Source: Sphingomonas sp. Leaf33 (GTDB lineage Bacteria > Pseudomonadota > Alphaproteobacteria > Sphingomonadales > Sphingomonadaceae). From it: DNA of 64,000 bases. This document shows, piece after piece, positions 9,027-16,645 of the stretch (within the stretch, counting starts at the first letter, position 1; each line of letters opens with the position of its first letter). A program made the translations under genes and the position numbers. Where the stretch lies: assembly GCF_001421785.1 (NCBI RefSeq), contig NZ_LMLB01000001.1, positions 2,326,408 through 2,390,407 of the forward strand. The letters run 5' to 3'. Below the pieces are notes generated by a model. The model was not told where the DNA came from. It did no database searches and was given only the letters and a program-made list of their open reading frames with translations.

Positions 9027-9179
9027 GGTCGTTCCCCCGTAAGTCCCTGATCGCCCGAACGCGGCACGTCACCGGACGATCCGCCGATGCGCGTATGTAC
9101 GGCCCACCCGACCGTTTCGCGCTTGTATCGATGCGCGTGCCCGCCCTACCAAGGGCCCGATAACAAAAGGGGCATGTCC

Positions 9180-10598
9180 ATGAACCGTCGATCCTCGCGC
9201 GTGGCGCTGGCGCTGCTCGCCGCGTCCGCGCTCGTCGCCTGCGGGCAGAAGGAGGAGGCGAAGTCGGCCTCCTCGACGTCCGCAAGGCAGCCGGGCAAGC
9301 CGTATGACCGCAATCCCTTTCCTTCGACCTACCGCCCCTATCCCGGCGTGCCGACTGTGGTCCGCAACGTCACCGTCTATGACGGCGAAGGCGGGCGCAT
9401 CGAAAACGGCCAGGTGCTGTTCGCCGACGGCAAGATCGTCGCGGTCGGCCAGTCGGTCGAGGCACCGGCCGGCGCGACCGTCATCGACGGCACCGGCAAG
9501 TGGGTGACCCCCGGCATCATCGATATCCACAGCCATCTGGGCGACTACCCCTCGCCCGGCGTCCAGGCGCATTCGGACGGTAACGAGGCGACGGGGCCGG
9601 TCACCGCCGACGTCTGGGCCGAACACAGCGTCTGGCCGCAGGACCCCGGCTTCAGCCGCGCGCTGGCCAACGGCGGCGTGACGACGCTGCAGATCCTGCC
9701 CGGCTCGGCCAACCTGATGGGCGGTCGATCGGTGGTGCTCAAGAACGTCTACGCCCGCACGATGCAGGGCATGAAGTTCCCCGGCGCGCCCTATGGTCTC
9801 AAGATGGCGTGTGGCGAGAACCCTAAGCGCGTCTATGGCTCGAAGGGCCGCCAGCCTTCCACCCGAATGGGCAACGTCGCGGTCGACCGCGCGACCTGGG
9901 CGCAGGCGTCCGAGTACAAGCGCCGCTGGGACAAGTACGAAAAGGACGGTGGCGAGCCGCCGACGCGCAACATCGCGATGGACACGCTGCGCGGCGTGCT
10001 GTCGGGCGATATCCTGGTCCAGAACCACTGCTACCGCGCCGACGAAATGGCCATCGTCATGGATATGGCGCAGGAATTCGGCTATAAGGTCAGCGCGTTC
10101 CACCATGCGGTCGAGGCGTACAAGATCGGCGATCTGCTGAAGGCCAACGGCACCTGCGCGGCCGTCTGGGCCGACTGGTACGGCTTCAAGATGGAAAGCT
10201 ACGACGGCATCCACGAAAACCTGCCACTGCTGCACAAGGCGGGCGCGTGCGTGATGATCCATTCGGACGACGCCAACGGCATCCAGCGGCTGAACCAGGA
10301 AGTCGCCAAGGCGCTGAACGCCGGTCGTCGCGCCGGCATCCAGGTCAGCGACGAATTCGCGTGGACATGGCTGTCGCTCAACCCGGCCAAGGCGCTGGGC
10401 ATCGACAACGTCACCGGCTCGCTGAAACCCGGCAAGATGGCCGACGTCGTCCTGTGGAACGGTAATCCGATGAGCGTCTACACCCGCCCCGAAAAGGTCT
10501 GGGTCGACGGCGCGATGCTGTACGACATGAACAATCCGAAACTGCGCCCGGTGAGCGATTTCGAGATCGGCCAGCCCGGCATGGGAGACGTCAAGTGA
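9180..10598 (+). CDS. Exported lipoprotein amidohydrolase
   Basis: A 472-residue amidohydrolase-superfamily protein. The signal peptide ends with a lipobox LVAC, so it is probably a lipoprotein. The metal-dependent TIM-barrel motifs are visible: DIHSHLGDY (HxH), HCYRADEM, SAFHHAVEAY (His), and HSDDAN with the conserved aspartate. The N-terminal composite beta domain (VVRNVTVYDGEGGRIENG) and C-terminal GSLKPGKMADVVLWNGNP are typical of imidazolonepropionase/dihydroorotase-like enzymes. The ATG at 9180 is preferred over 9174 because AAAAGGGG then sits 7 nt upstream. It overlaps the next amidohydrolase gene by GTGA, implying coupled translation. Substrate is unknown, possibly a cyclic dipeptide or amide. 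Confidence 0.88.
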   Translation: MNRRSSRVALALLAASALVACGQKEEAKSASSTSARQPGKPYDRNPFPSTYRPYPGVPTVVRNVTVYDGEGGRIENGQVLFADGKIVAVGQSVEAPAGATVIDGTGKWVTPGIIDIHSHLGDYPSPGVQAHSDGNEATGPVTADVWAEHSVWPQDPGFSRALANGGVTTLQILPGSANLMGGRSVVLKNVYARTMQGMKFPGAPYGLKMACGENPKRVYGSKGRQPSTRMGNVAVDRATWAQASEYKRRWDKYEKDGGEPPTRNIAMDTLRGVLSGDILVQNHCYRADEMAIVMDMAQEFGYKVSAFHHAVEAYKIGDLLKANGTCAAVWADWYGFKMESYDGIHENLPLLHKAGACVMIHSDDANGIQRLNQEVAKALNAGRRAGIQVSDEFAWTWLSLNPAKALGIDNVTGSLKPGKMADVVLWNGNPMSVYTRPEKVWVDGAMLYDMNNPKLRPVSDFEIGQPGMGDVK

Positions 10599-11884
10599 AG
10601 GCCCTGCTCCTCGCCGCCGCCGCGCTGATCGCGGCTCCTGCCGATGCGCAGACGATCGCGATCACCGGCGGCACGGTCGCGATCGGCGACGGCTCCGCAC
10701 CGATCCCGAACGGCACCGTCGTCATCCGTGACGGGCGCGTCGTCGCGGCCGGATCGGGCGTCGCGGTGCCGGCGGGCGCGCAGACGGTCGATGCGACCGG
10801 CAAATGGGTGTCGGCGGGCATCGTGACCGGGATCGGCGACCTCGGGCTGGTCGATGCCGGCGGCGTCAGCGAAAGCAACGACACGTCCGCGCGCACGTCC
10901 CCCTATTCGGCGGCGATCGACGTCTCGACCTCGGTCAATCCGGAAACGGTGATGATCGCCAACGAGCGGCTGGGCGGCGTCACCCGCGCCTTCATCACCG
11001 GCGGTGGCGGCCAGTCGATCTTCGGTGGCCAGGGAGCGGTGATTGACCTGGGCGCCGATCCCGATCCGGTGACCCGCGCCCGGGCGTTCCAGGTCGTCCA
11101 GTTGGGCGAGGACGGCGCCCGCTCCGCCGGGGGGAGCCGTCCTGCGGCCTGGGCGGCGCTGACCGATGCGTTCGCCATGGCGCAGGATTACCGCCGCAAC
11201 CCGGCGGGCTTCGACGGACGCAGCAAGGACGCGCTGCTGACCCGTGCCGATGCGCAGGCGCTGCTGAATGTCCTCGACGGCAAGGTGCCGCTGGTCGTCC
11301 GGGTCGAGCGCGCGAGCGACATTCGCCAGGTCCTGACGCTGCCGACGCGCTATCCGGGGATCAAGCTGATCCTGGCCGGCGCGACCGAAGGCTGGATGGT
11401 CGCGCGCGAGATCGCAGCGGCGAAGGTCCCCGTCCTCGCCTACGCGCTCGCCGACCTGCCGAGTTCGTTCGAACAGGTCGCGGCGACCGAAAGCAACGTC
11501 GGGCGCATGACGGCCGCGGGCGTCACCGTCGGCATCTATTTCGACGGGTCGGGCGGCGAGCATGTCGTGCGCCAGTTCGCGGGCAATCTGGTCGCGATCA
11601 CGAAGGTGCCGGGATCGACCGGCCTCGACTGGGGCCGGGCGTTCGCCGCGATCACGTCGAAGCCTGCCGAAGTGATGGGCCTGGCGGGCGAGATCGGATC
11701 GTTGCGTCCCGGACGGCGCGCGGACGTGGTGGTGTGGGACGGCGATCCGCTGGAACTCGCCTCGCAACCGCTCGACATCTGGATCGACGGTCGCCCGCAG
11801 CCGATGACGTCGCGTCAGCGCCAGCTGCGCGACCGGTACATGAACGTCGTCGAAGGCGCGTTGCCCAAGGCGTATGATCGGTAA
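10595..11884 (+). CDS. Exported amidohydrolase paralogue lacking the HxH metal motif
   Basis: A 429-residue protein with a signal peptide (MKALLLAAAALIAAPADAQ) and the amidohydrolase composite domain at both ends (TIAITGGTVAIGDG near the start, GSLRPGRRADVVVWDGDPLE near the end). Where active members have G-x-IDxHxH, this protein reads SAGIVTGIGDLGLVD, so the metal-binding histidines are missing. The later barrel histidines are also not apparent. It may be a non-catalytic partner or scaffold for the gene just upstream. The GTG start overlaps that gene's TGA by 4 bp (GTGA). No lipobox is visible. Confidence 0.82.
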   Translation: MKALLLAAAALIAAPADAQTIAITGGTVAIGDGSAPIPNGTVVIRDGRVVAAGSGVAVPAGAQTVDATGKWVSAGIVTGIGDLGLVDAGGVSESNDTSARTSPYSAAIDVSTSVNPETVMIANERLGGVTRAFITGGGGQSIFGGQGAVIDLGADPDPVTRARAFQVVQLGEDGARSAGGSRPAAWAALTDAFAMAQDYRRNPAGFDGRSKDALLTRADAQALLNVLDGKVPLVVRVERASDIRQVLTLPTRYPGIKLILAGATEGWMVAREIAAAKVPVLAYALADLPSSFEQVAATESNVGRMTAAGVTVGIYFDGSGGEHVVRQFAGNLVAITKVPGSTGLDWGRAFAAITSKPAEVMGLAGEIGSLRPGRRADVVVWDGDPLELASQPLDIWIDGRPQPMTSRQRQLRDRYMNVVEGALPKAYDR

Positions 11885-11892
11885 TCCCGACC

Positions 11893-11990
11893 ACCGTTCG
11901 GGCTGAGCCTGTCGAAGCCCTGCTCTTCTTCTACCCGCACCGGCGGCGCAGACGAAGGGAAGCATTTCGCCAAGCTCAGTGCGAACGGGG
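11893..11990. repeat. Long inverted repeat, copy 2 of 3
   Basis: Starts CCGTTCGGGCTGAGCCTGTC and ends with CGCCAAGCTCAGTGCGAACG, imperfect reverse complements about 60 bp apart. It is the same family as 5397-5495 and 19626-19725. It lies between the amidohydrolase pair and the HAD phosphatase gene. Confidence 0.65.
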
Positions 11991-12014
11991 GTCCAGGGTT
12001 CGCACCCCCCGGCT

Positions 12015-12680
12015 ATGCACCGCCTCGCCATCTACGACCTCGACCGCACGATCACCGCGGTGCCGACATGGACGCCGTTCCTGCTCCACGCCGCCTGGAC
12101 GCGTGCGCCGTGGCGGCTGGCATTCGTGCCGGTCGTCATCGGGGCGATGCTCGTCTATCGCGCGGGGCTGATCGAGCGACGGACGCTGAAGCAGCTGATG
12201 CACCGGCTGCTGGTCGGCACGCTGACGCCCGACCAGTCCGCGACGCTCGCGCAATCCTTTGCCGACAGCTTCGCGCGCCACATCCGTAGCGGTGCGCGCG
12301 CGCAGATCGCCGCCGATCGCGCGGCGGGGTATCGCATCGTCGTCGCCTCCGCCGCGCATCGCTTCTACGCCGCGCGGATCGCCGCTGCGCTGGGCATCGA
12401 CGACGTGATCGCGACCGAGGCGGAAATCGACGCACGTGGCCGCATCACCCCCCGCATTGCCGGACGGAATTGCTACGGCCCGGCCAAGCTGGCGATGATC
12501 GAGGCATGGATGGCCCGCGAGGGATTGGCGCGCGCCGACGCGCATGTCCGCTTCTATTCCGACCACGTGACCGACGAACCGACCTTCGCCTGGGCGGATG
12601 AGGCCATTGCGGTCAACCCGCACGCGAAGCTGCGCACGCTGGCGGAGGCGCGCGGTTGGCCTATCGTCGACTGGCGATGA
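12015..12680 (+). CDS. HAD-IB family phosphatase (SerB-like)
   Basis: A 221-residue HAD-superfamily hydrolase. Motif I is YDLDRTIT with Asp8 (nucleophile) and Asp10 (acid/base). Motif II is VVASAAH, a lysine-like position appears in YGPAKLAMI, and motif III is YSDHVTDEP. A helical cap with a hydrophobic stretch (about residues 35-55) sits between motifs I and II, as in HAD-IB proteins such as phosphoserine phosphatase and lipid-phosphate phosphatases. The ATG at 12015 directly precedes motif I. The gene converges on the nucleotidyltransferase gene and overlaps it by 20 bp. Its place beside a lipid kinase and nucleotidyltransferases suggests dephosphorylation of a phospholipid head-group intermediate. 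Confidence 0.82.
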   Translation: MHRLAIYDLDRTITAVPTWTPFLLHAAWTRAPWRLAFVPVVIGAMLVYRAGLIERRTLKQLMHRLLVGTLTPDQSATLAQSFADSFARHIRSGARAQIAADRAAGYRIVVASAAHRFYAARIAAALGIDDVIATEAEIDARGRITPRIAGRNCYGPAKLAMIEAWMAREGLARADAHVRFYSDHVTDEPTFAWADEAIAVNPHAKLRTLAEARGWPIVDWR

Positions 12681-13416
12681 TCGCGCGGACATCGGCCAGG
12701 TCGGACGCCTTGTCGACATCGACCGCGGCCAGGCCGTCGCGCGCCGCCACGGCTGCTGCGCGCACGTTCGCCGTCTGTCCCAGCCGCCCGACCGCATCGG
12801 CCAGCGTCAGCCGCCCGACCAGATAGCGCAGCAGCGTTCCCACCCCGAACCGCCGCACGATCCGCCACGGCCGCTTGCGATCCGCCTCCACTGCGCGCCA
12901 CACCCCGATCGCGCGGGCTGCATCCGGCGTGGCGAGGTAAAACAGGTTGCACCCCGACCACGCTCCATCGGCGAAGCGCAGATAGGTCCGTCGCGTGTCG
13001 CGCATCGCCGCCTCGATCCGTCCCCGCTCCGCCAGTAGCACGGCGATGTCGGCGTCCGCGGGGACGTCGCGCAGGAAGTCCGAAATCCACTCCGGCTCCA
13101 GCAGCGCATGATCGGCGGTCGTCACCAGCAGAGGCGTGCCGAGCGCCGCCAGCGCAGTCGCCACGCTGTCGCTCGGCCCGGCCGCGGGCGGCAGGACGCG
13201 CAGGCCAAGCCGCGTGGCAAGCGCGATCACCGCCGGGTCGTTGGCCGACACCGCGACGGTGTCAGCGCCTGCGTGTCCCACCGCATCGGCGACGCGTTCT
13301 AGCATCGTCCGGCCATCGACCACGATCAGCGCCTTGTGCGCGACGCCCTCTGCCAAGGCGACGGCATCGACCATGCCGTCGCGCGATCCCGCGAGAATGA
13401 CCGCGGTGAATGTCAC
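12661..13416 (-). CDS. MobA-like NTP transferase domain protein
   Basis: A 251-residue Rossmann-type nucleotidyltransferase. The N-terminus is TAVILAGSRDG, followed by KALIVVDGRTMLERV, then VSANDPAVI and a metal-site-like TTADHALLEPE. This is the layout of MobA-like/NTP_transf_3 proteins that activate small phosphorylated compounds as NDP derivatives. The glycine-rich loop departs from the usual GGxSxRMG. The GTG at 13416 overlaps the stop of the upstream gene as GTGA. It is the last gene of a three-gene coupled set with a second nucleotidyltransferase and a lipid kinase. It may activate glycerol phosphate, glycerate or an alcohol for transfer to a lipid; the actual substrate is unknown. Confidence 0.75.
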   Translation of the reverse strand: MTFTAVILAGSRDGMVDAVALAEGVAHKALIVVDGRTMLERVADAVGHAGADTVAVSANDPAVIALATRLGLRVLPPAAGPSDSVATALAALGTPLLVTTADHALLEPEWISDFLRDVPADADIAVLLAERGRIEAAMRDTRRTYLRFADGAWSGCNLFYLATPDAARAIGVWRAVEADRKRPWRIVRRFGVGTLLRYLVGRLTLADAVGRLGQTANVRAAAVAARDGLAAVDVDKASDLADVRAIIASRR

Positions 13417-14288
13417 GACCGCGCCCGCCACACACGCCACAGCACGCCGGGTGCGGCGAGCACCGGATGACGCTCGCGAAACGGCGTGATCGGCACGACG
13501 ACGCCGGTGTGCCGCTCGATCTTCCACGCCGCGTAGCGTGCGGCCCCGTCGAAAGTGAACGCGGCCCGCACCAGTCGGACGATGTTGAGCGGACGGCCCA
13601 GCCGCTGGCGGCGACGCCACCGGCGCAGGATCGCGGCACGATCGCCATCGCCCAGTCTCACCGCCAGCGTGCCATCCGCACCGGCATCGAACCGGAGCCC
13701 GCCAGCTGCCCACGCCGCGGGCAGCAGCGCGGTCAGATGCGCGCCGTGGACGCTCATGATCTGTTCCTCACGCCCCTTGGCCTCGACGCGCAGTTCGGCG
13801 GCATAGGTCGCGCGGAACAGGGCTCGCCAATAGCCGCCGGCGGGTGCCGTCGCCGGGCCAAGCGCGGCGGCATAGCGGCCCGCGGTCACTGCCGCCGCCG
13901 CAATCGCTCGCTCGACCCGCGGCCTGGCATCGTCCGTCGCCCACGCCAGAGCGGCCGGCTGTACGAACCGCGTCCAGATCGTTGTGTCGATCGTGCGATC
14001 GGCCGCCGCCGCGGCAAAGGTCGCGAGCGTCATCGTCGCGATCTTGGCACGCAGCCCGTTCCATTCGCGATACCCGACCCGCGGCCACAGTCCACGTTCG
14101 CGCGGACCATCGGTCAGCACGTAGAAATCGAGCACGCCCTCGAGCGACCCCGTCCGCAGGTTCGAGCCGTAGAACAGGACGGCGACCGCATCCGCCGATC
14201 GTGCGAGTTCGGCCGCGAACGCCCGCACCCGATCCACCATCGGCCGGTCGAGCGACGCCGCGACCAGCGCGGCAAGATCGTCGGTCAC
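13413..14288 (-). CDS. GS...DFYV nucleotidyltransferase-like protein (possible lipid cytidylyltransferase)
   Basis: A 291-residue protein. Residues 37-58 read VLFYGSNLRTG...LDFYVLTD, a nucleotidyltransferase signature with Gly41-Ser42 and Asp54. This arrangement recalls the Tam41-type CDP-diacylglycerol synthase, and the helical C-terminal half would be compatible. The resemblance is by eye only. If right, it would convert a lipid phosphate to a CDP-lipid using CTP. Its GTG start (14288) overlaps the stop of the upstream lipid kinase by GTGA, and its own stop overlaps the MobA-like gene in the same way. The three products therefore probably act together. No membrane segments are evident. Confidence 0.6.
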   Translation of the reverse strand: MTDDLAALVAASLDRPMVDRVRAFAAELARSADAVAVLFYGSNLRTGSLEGVLDFYVLTDGPRERGLWPRVGYREWNGLRAKIATMTLATFAAAAADRTIDTTIWTRFVQPAALAWATDDARPRVERAIAAAAVTAGRYAAALGPATAPAGGYWRALFRATYAAELRVEAKGREEQIMSVHGAHLTALLPAAWAAGGLRFDAGADGTLAVRLGDGDRAAILRRWRRRQRLGRPLNIVRLVRAAFTFDGAARYAAWKIERHTGVVVPITPFRERHPVLAAPGVLWRVWRARS

Positions 14289-15334
14289 GAAACGACGAAG
14301 CGCAGCGGCACGCCTTGCGACACGCGATAGGCGCCGCCGGGGAATATCTCGCCGTCGAGAATGAAGCCGGCACTGACATCGACGTCGAACGCACTGGCAT
14401 CGATGCGGTGGTATCCGCGCGTTTCCAGCCACGCACCCTCGTGGCCTGCCAGCAGGAACGGCACGCTGGTCGCCAGGCCACGCGGCGGCGCATCGACCAC
14501 CAGGCTCTTCAAGCCCGGCCGCTTGCGCCCGAACGGTTTCAGGCCGACCGGCAGCCGCTCCAGCGTGGAGGCGAGCATCATGTAGCGCGCCGTATCGCTG
14601 GCGGTCGTCGCGCCGTGGAGCGCGCGGGCGTCGTTCGAATAGCGGAGCGCAATCCGGCTGCCGCGGCGCCAACGATTATCGGCACGGCCGAACAGCGTCG
14701 ATCCGATCGCCCCCGCCAGCGCCAGCCCGACCGCCAGGCCGTTGAACGCCCCTGCGCGGTGGGTGTGCTGCGCGAGTTCGGTCGCATCGACGAACCCACC
14801 CGCGCCGAACAGGAACCCGCGAACGCGCGGTCGCGCCGCCTCCCGATCGACGATTTCCACCGGGCTGCGCAGGACCGTACGGCCCCCGACTGCCGCCGCC
14901 ATCGCATCGTCCAGCGTCCAATCCGCCGGCAGTCCCAGGTCGATCCCGAGCGCGTTGGTCTTGCCGCTGGGCAGGATGGCGACGTCAGGCCACTGCGCCC
15001 CGAAGCTGTCGCCGGCGCAGGTCAGGACATCGCGGATCGTCCCGTCCCCGCCGTCGATGACAAGCAGATCGATCCCGCGGCGGGCGAACATCGCCAGCGC
15101 GTCGCGCAACGCCTCGCGGGTGGTCGGCGATTCGGCGATGACGTTGGGACGAAATTGCAGACCGTGGTTCGATCCGACATTGCGGCGGCTGCGCGGATTG
15201 CGGATCAGGCCGACCAGGCGCGGCGTCGTCCCGGAACGATGGGTACGCCCGACCAGCCCACGCGGACTAGCCGCGTCGGGGGCCGCAAACGCCAGGCGCG
15301 GCAAGGCAAGGCTGTCGTAGATCGATGGTTTCAC
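14285..15334 (-). CDS. Diacylglycerol/ceramide-kinase-like lipid kinase
   Basis: A lipid kinase of about 349 residues with the DAGK catalytic fold. GLIRNPRSRRN is the N-terminal strand and loop, VIDGGDGTI (GGDGT at residues 95-99) binds nucleotide, and ILPSGKTNALGIDLG follows. The C-terminal domain ends with the family-typical FILDGEIFPGG. It should phosphorylate a lipid alcohol such as diacylglycerol or, in a sphingolipid-making host, ceramide. The start is uncertain: GTG at 15334 gives VKPSIYDSL, and a TTG at 15373 adds 13 residues; neither has a strong ribosome-binding site. It is the first gene of a set coupled by 4-bp overlaps to two nucleotidyltransferases. Confidence 0.83.
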   Translation of the reverse strand: MKPSIYDSLALPRLAFAAPDAASPRGLVGRTHRSGTTPRLVGLIRNPRSRRNVGSNHGLQFRPNVIAESPTTREALRDALAMFARRGIDLLVIDGGDGTIRDVLTCAGDSFGAQWPDVAILPSGKTNALGIDLGLPADWTLDDAMAAAVGGRTVLRSPVEIVDREAARPRVRGFLFGAGGFVDATELAQHTHRAGAFNGLAVGLALAGAIGSTLFGRADNRWRRGSRIALRYSNDARALHGATTASDTARYMMLASTLERLPVGLKPFGRKRPGLKSLVVDAPPRGLATSVPFLLAGHEGAWLETRGYHRIDASAFDVDVSAGFILDGEIFPGGAYRVSQGVPLRFVVS

Positions 15335-15435
15335 AGTAAGCCGGCAGTTGGTTAGCCGACTAACGCTACGCAACCCTTTTCGACCCCTGGCATGACAAAT
15401 TTATTACGGCTGTGTTGCAAATAATTCACTCTGGA

Positions 15436-16578
15436 TCAGGGGAGCGCCAGGATCGCCGCAGCCGCGCGCGCCGCTGCCGGGCGGTCGGACGGCGCGAACG
15501 TCCGCGCGAAGGCGTCCTGCTGGGCCGCGTCGAATCGGTGCGGATCGGCCAGCGCCCGGTCGATCGCGGCGTTCAGGTCGGCCATGTCGTCGATGACCTC
15601 GCCCAGATGCCAATGGGCGAAATTGGGGTCGTTCCGCCAAACGATCCCTTCCGGGTTCAGGAAGATCGCCGGGCGCGGGCGGGCGATCCATTCGTAGATC
15701 TGGCTGGACCCGTCGCCGATGTAGATGTCGGCGCCCAGCGTGTAGGTCATGTCGACCGACCGCGCACTGCCCGGATCGACGATCAGCCCGTCCCTTCCCG
15801 CCCACCGCGCCGGGATGTCGCGTCGCCAGTGGACACGCCGGTGCTCGAGGGAGGCATGGATGCGGCGCTGGAACAGCATGACGTGCGGCGCCACCGCTAG
15901 GTCGACGTCGCGCCGCGCGACGATCGTATCGACCACCGCTTCCCCCCAGCAATACCAGCTGCTTAACAGCGGATCGAAATGCGGATTGTAAAGAATGACC
16001 GGGCGGTCATCATCGAACAGGCCGGGGCGGAGGGTCAGATCGACCGTGTCGAACTTCGGGTATCCGACGATCGCGTGATTATCGGGCGTGATGAGTTCCA
16101 TCGCCAGCATCCGGTCGCGAACCTTTGCTCCGGACAGAAGAACCAGATCGAACCCCCTCATCACGCTGCGAAATCCAACCGAGCGATCACCTGCCCCGTG
16201 CGGAATCCAGACATATTTCAGGTCGGTCAGACCGAACCGGTCCCGCAACAGCAGGCTGGTCGTCTCAGGCACGACCAGCGCGTCGAGCTTGGCAAACTCG
16301 GCCACGTTCTCGCGCAGCACCGCGACGCGGCGAAACGGCGCGATCCAGCGCAGCCCGGCGTCGAGCACGCGCGCGACCGGGCCGATGTCGAGCGCGACAA
16401 AGCGCACTCGCGCCGTCGCCGCCGGGCCGATCAGGTCGCGGACGCGTGCGGCCTGCGCCGCGCTGGATGTCAGGACGGTGACCTCGGCGCGGGATTCGCT
16501 GGCCAGCGCGACGATTACCGGCGCGGTATGGCTGACCTGATGCAGTGCATCGTGATTGTACAGGAAGCCGATCTTCAC
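15436..16578 (-). CDS. CDP-glycerol glycerophosphotransferase-like protein
   Basis: A protein of about 380 residues with GT-B-like architecture and motifs resembling the TagB/TagF glycerophosphotransferase domain. These are WIPHGAGDRSVGF (catalytic-type histidine), ILYNPHFDPLLSSW, APHVMLFQRR, and GDGSSQIYEWIARPRPAIFLNP near the C-terminus. Members transfer glycerol phosphate (or another polyol phosphate) from a CDP-activated donor to a polymer or lipid acceptor, usually at the inner membrane face. The GTG at 16578 (VKIGFLYNHDAL) was chosen because it places the first strand of the fold at the N-terminus; in-frame sequence upstream reads into the divergent gene. It sits between the lipid-kinase set and a flippase gene, suggesting head-group or surface-polymer assembly. 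Confidence 0.72.
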   Translation of the reverse strand: MKIGFLYNHDALHQVSHTAPVIVALASESRAEVTVLTSSAAQAARVRDLIGPAATARVRFVALDIGPVARVLDAGLRWIAPFRRVAVLRENVAEFAKLDALVVPETTSLLLRDRFGLTDLKYVWIPHGAGDRSVGFRSVMRGFDLVLLSGAKVRDRMLAMELITPDNHAIVGYPKFDTVDLTLRPGLFDDDRPVILYNPHFDPLLSSWYCWGEAVVDTIVARRDVDLAVAPHVMLFQRRIHASLEHRRVHWRRDIPARWAGRDGLIVDPGSARSVDMTYTLGADIYIGDGSSQIYEWIARPRPAIFLNPEGIVWRNDPNFAHWHLGEVIDDMADLNAAIDRALADPHRFDAAQQDAFARTFAPSDRPAAARAAAAILALP

Positions 16579-16645
16579 CGGTGGCGCGTCCGCGGGGTCG
16601 GCGATATGGGGCTTGTCATGCGCATCGTGTGCGACATCTAGGACC

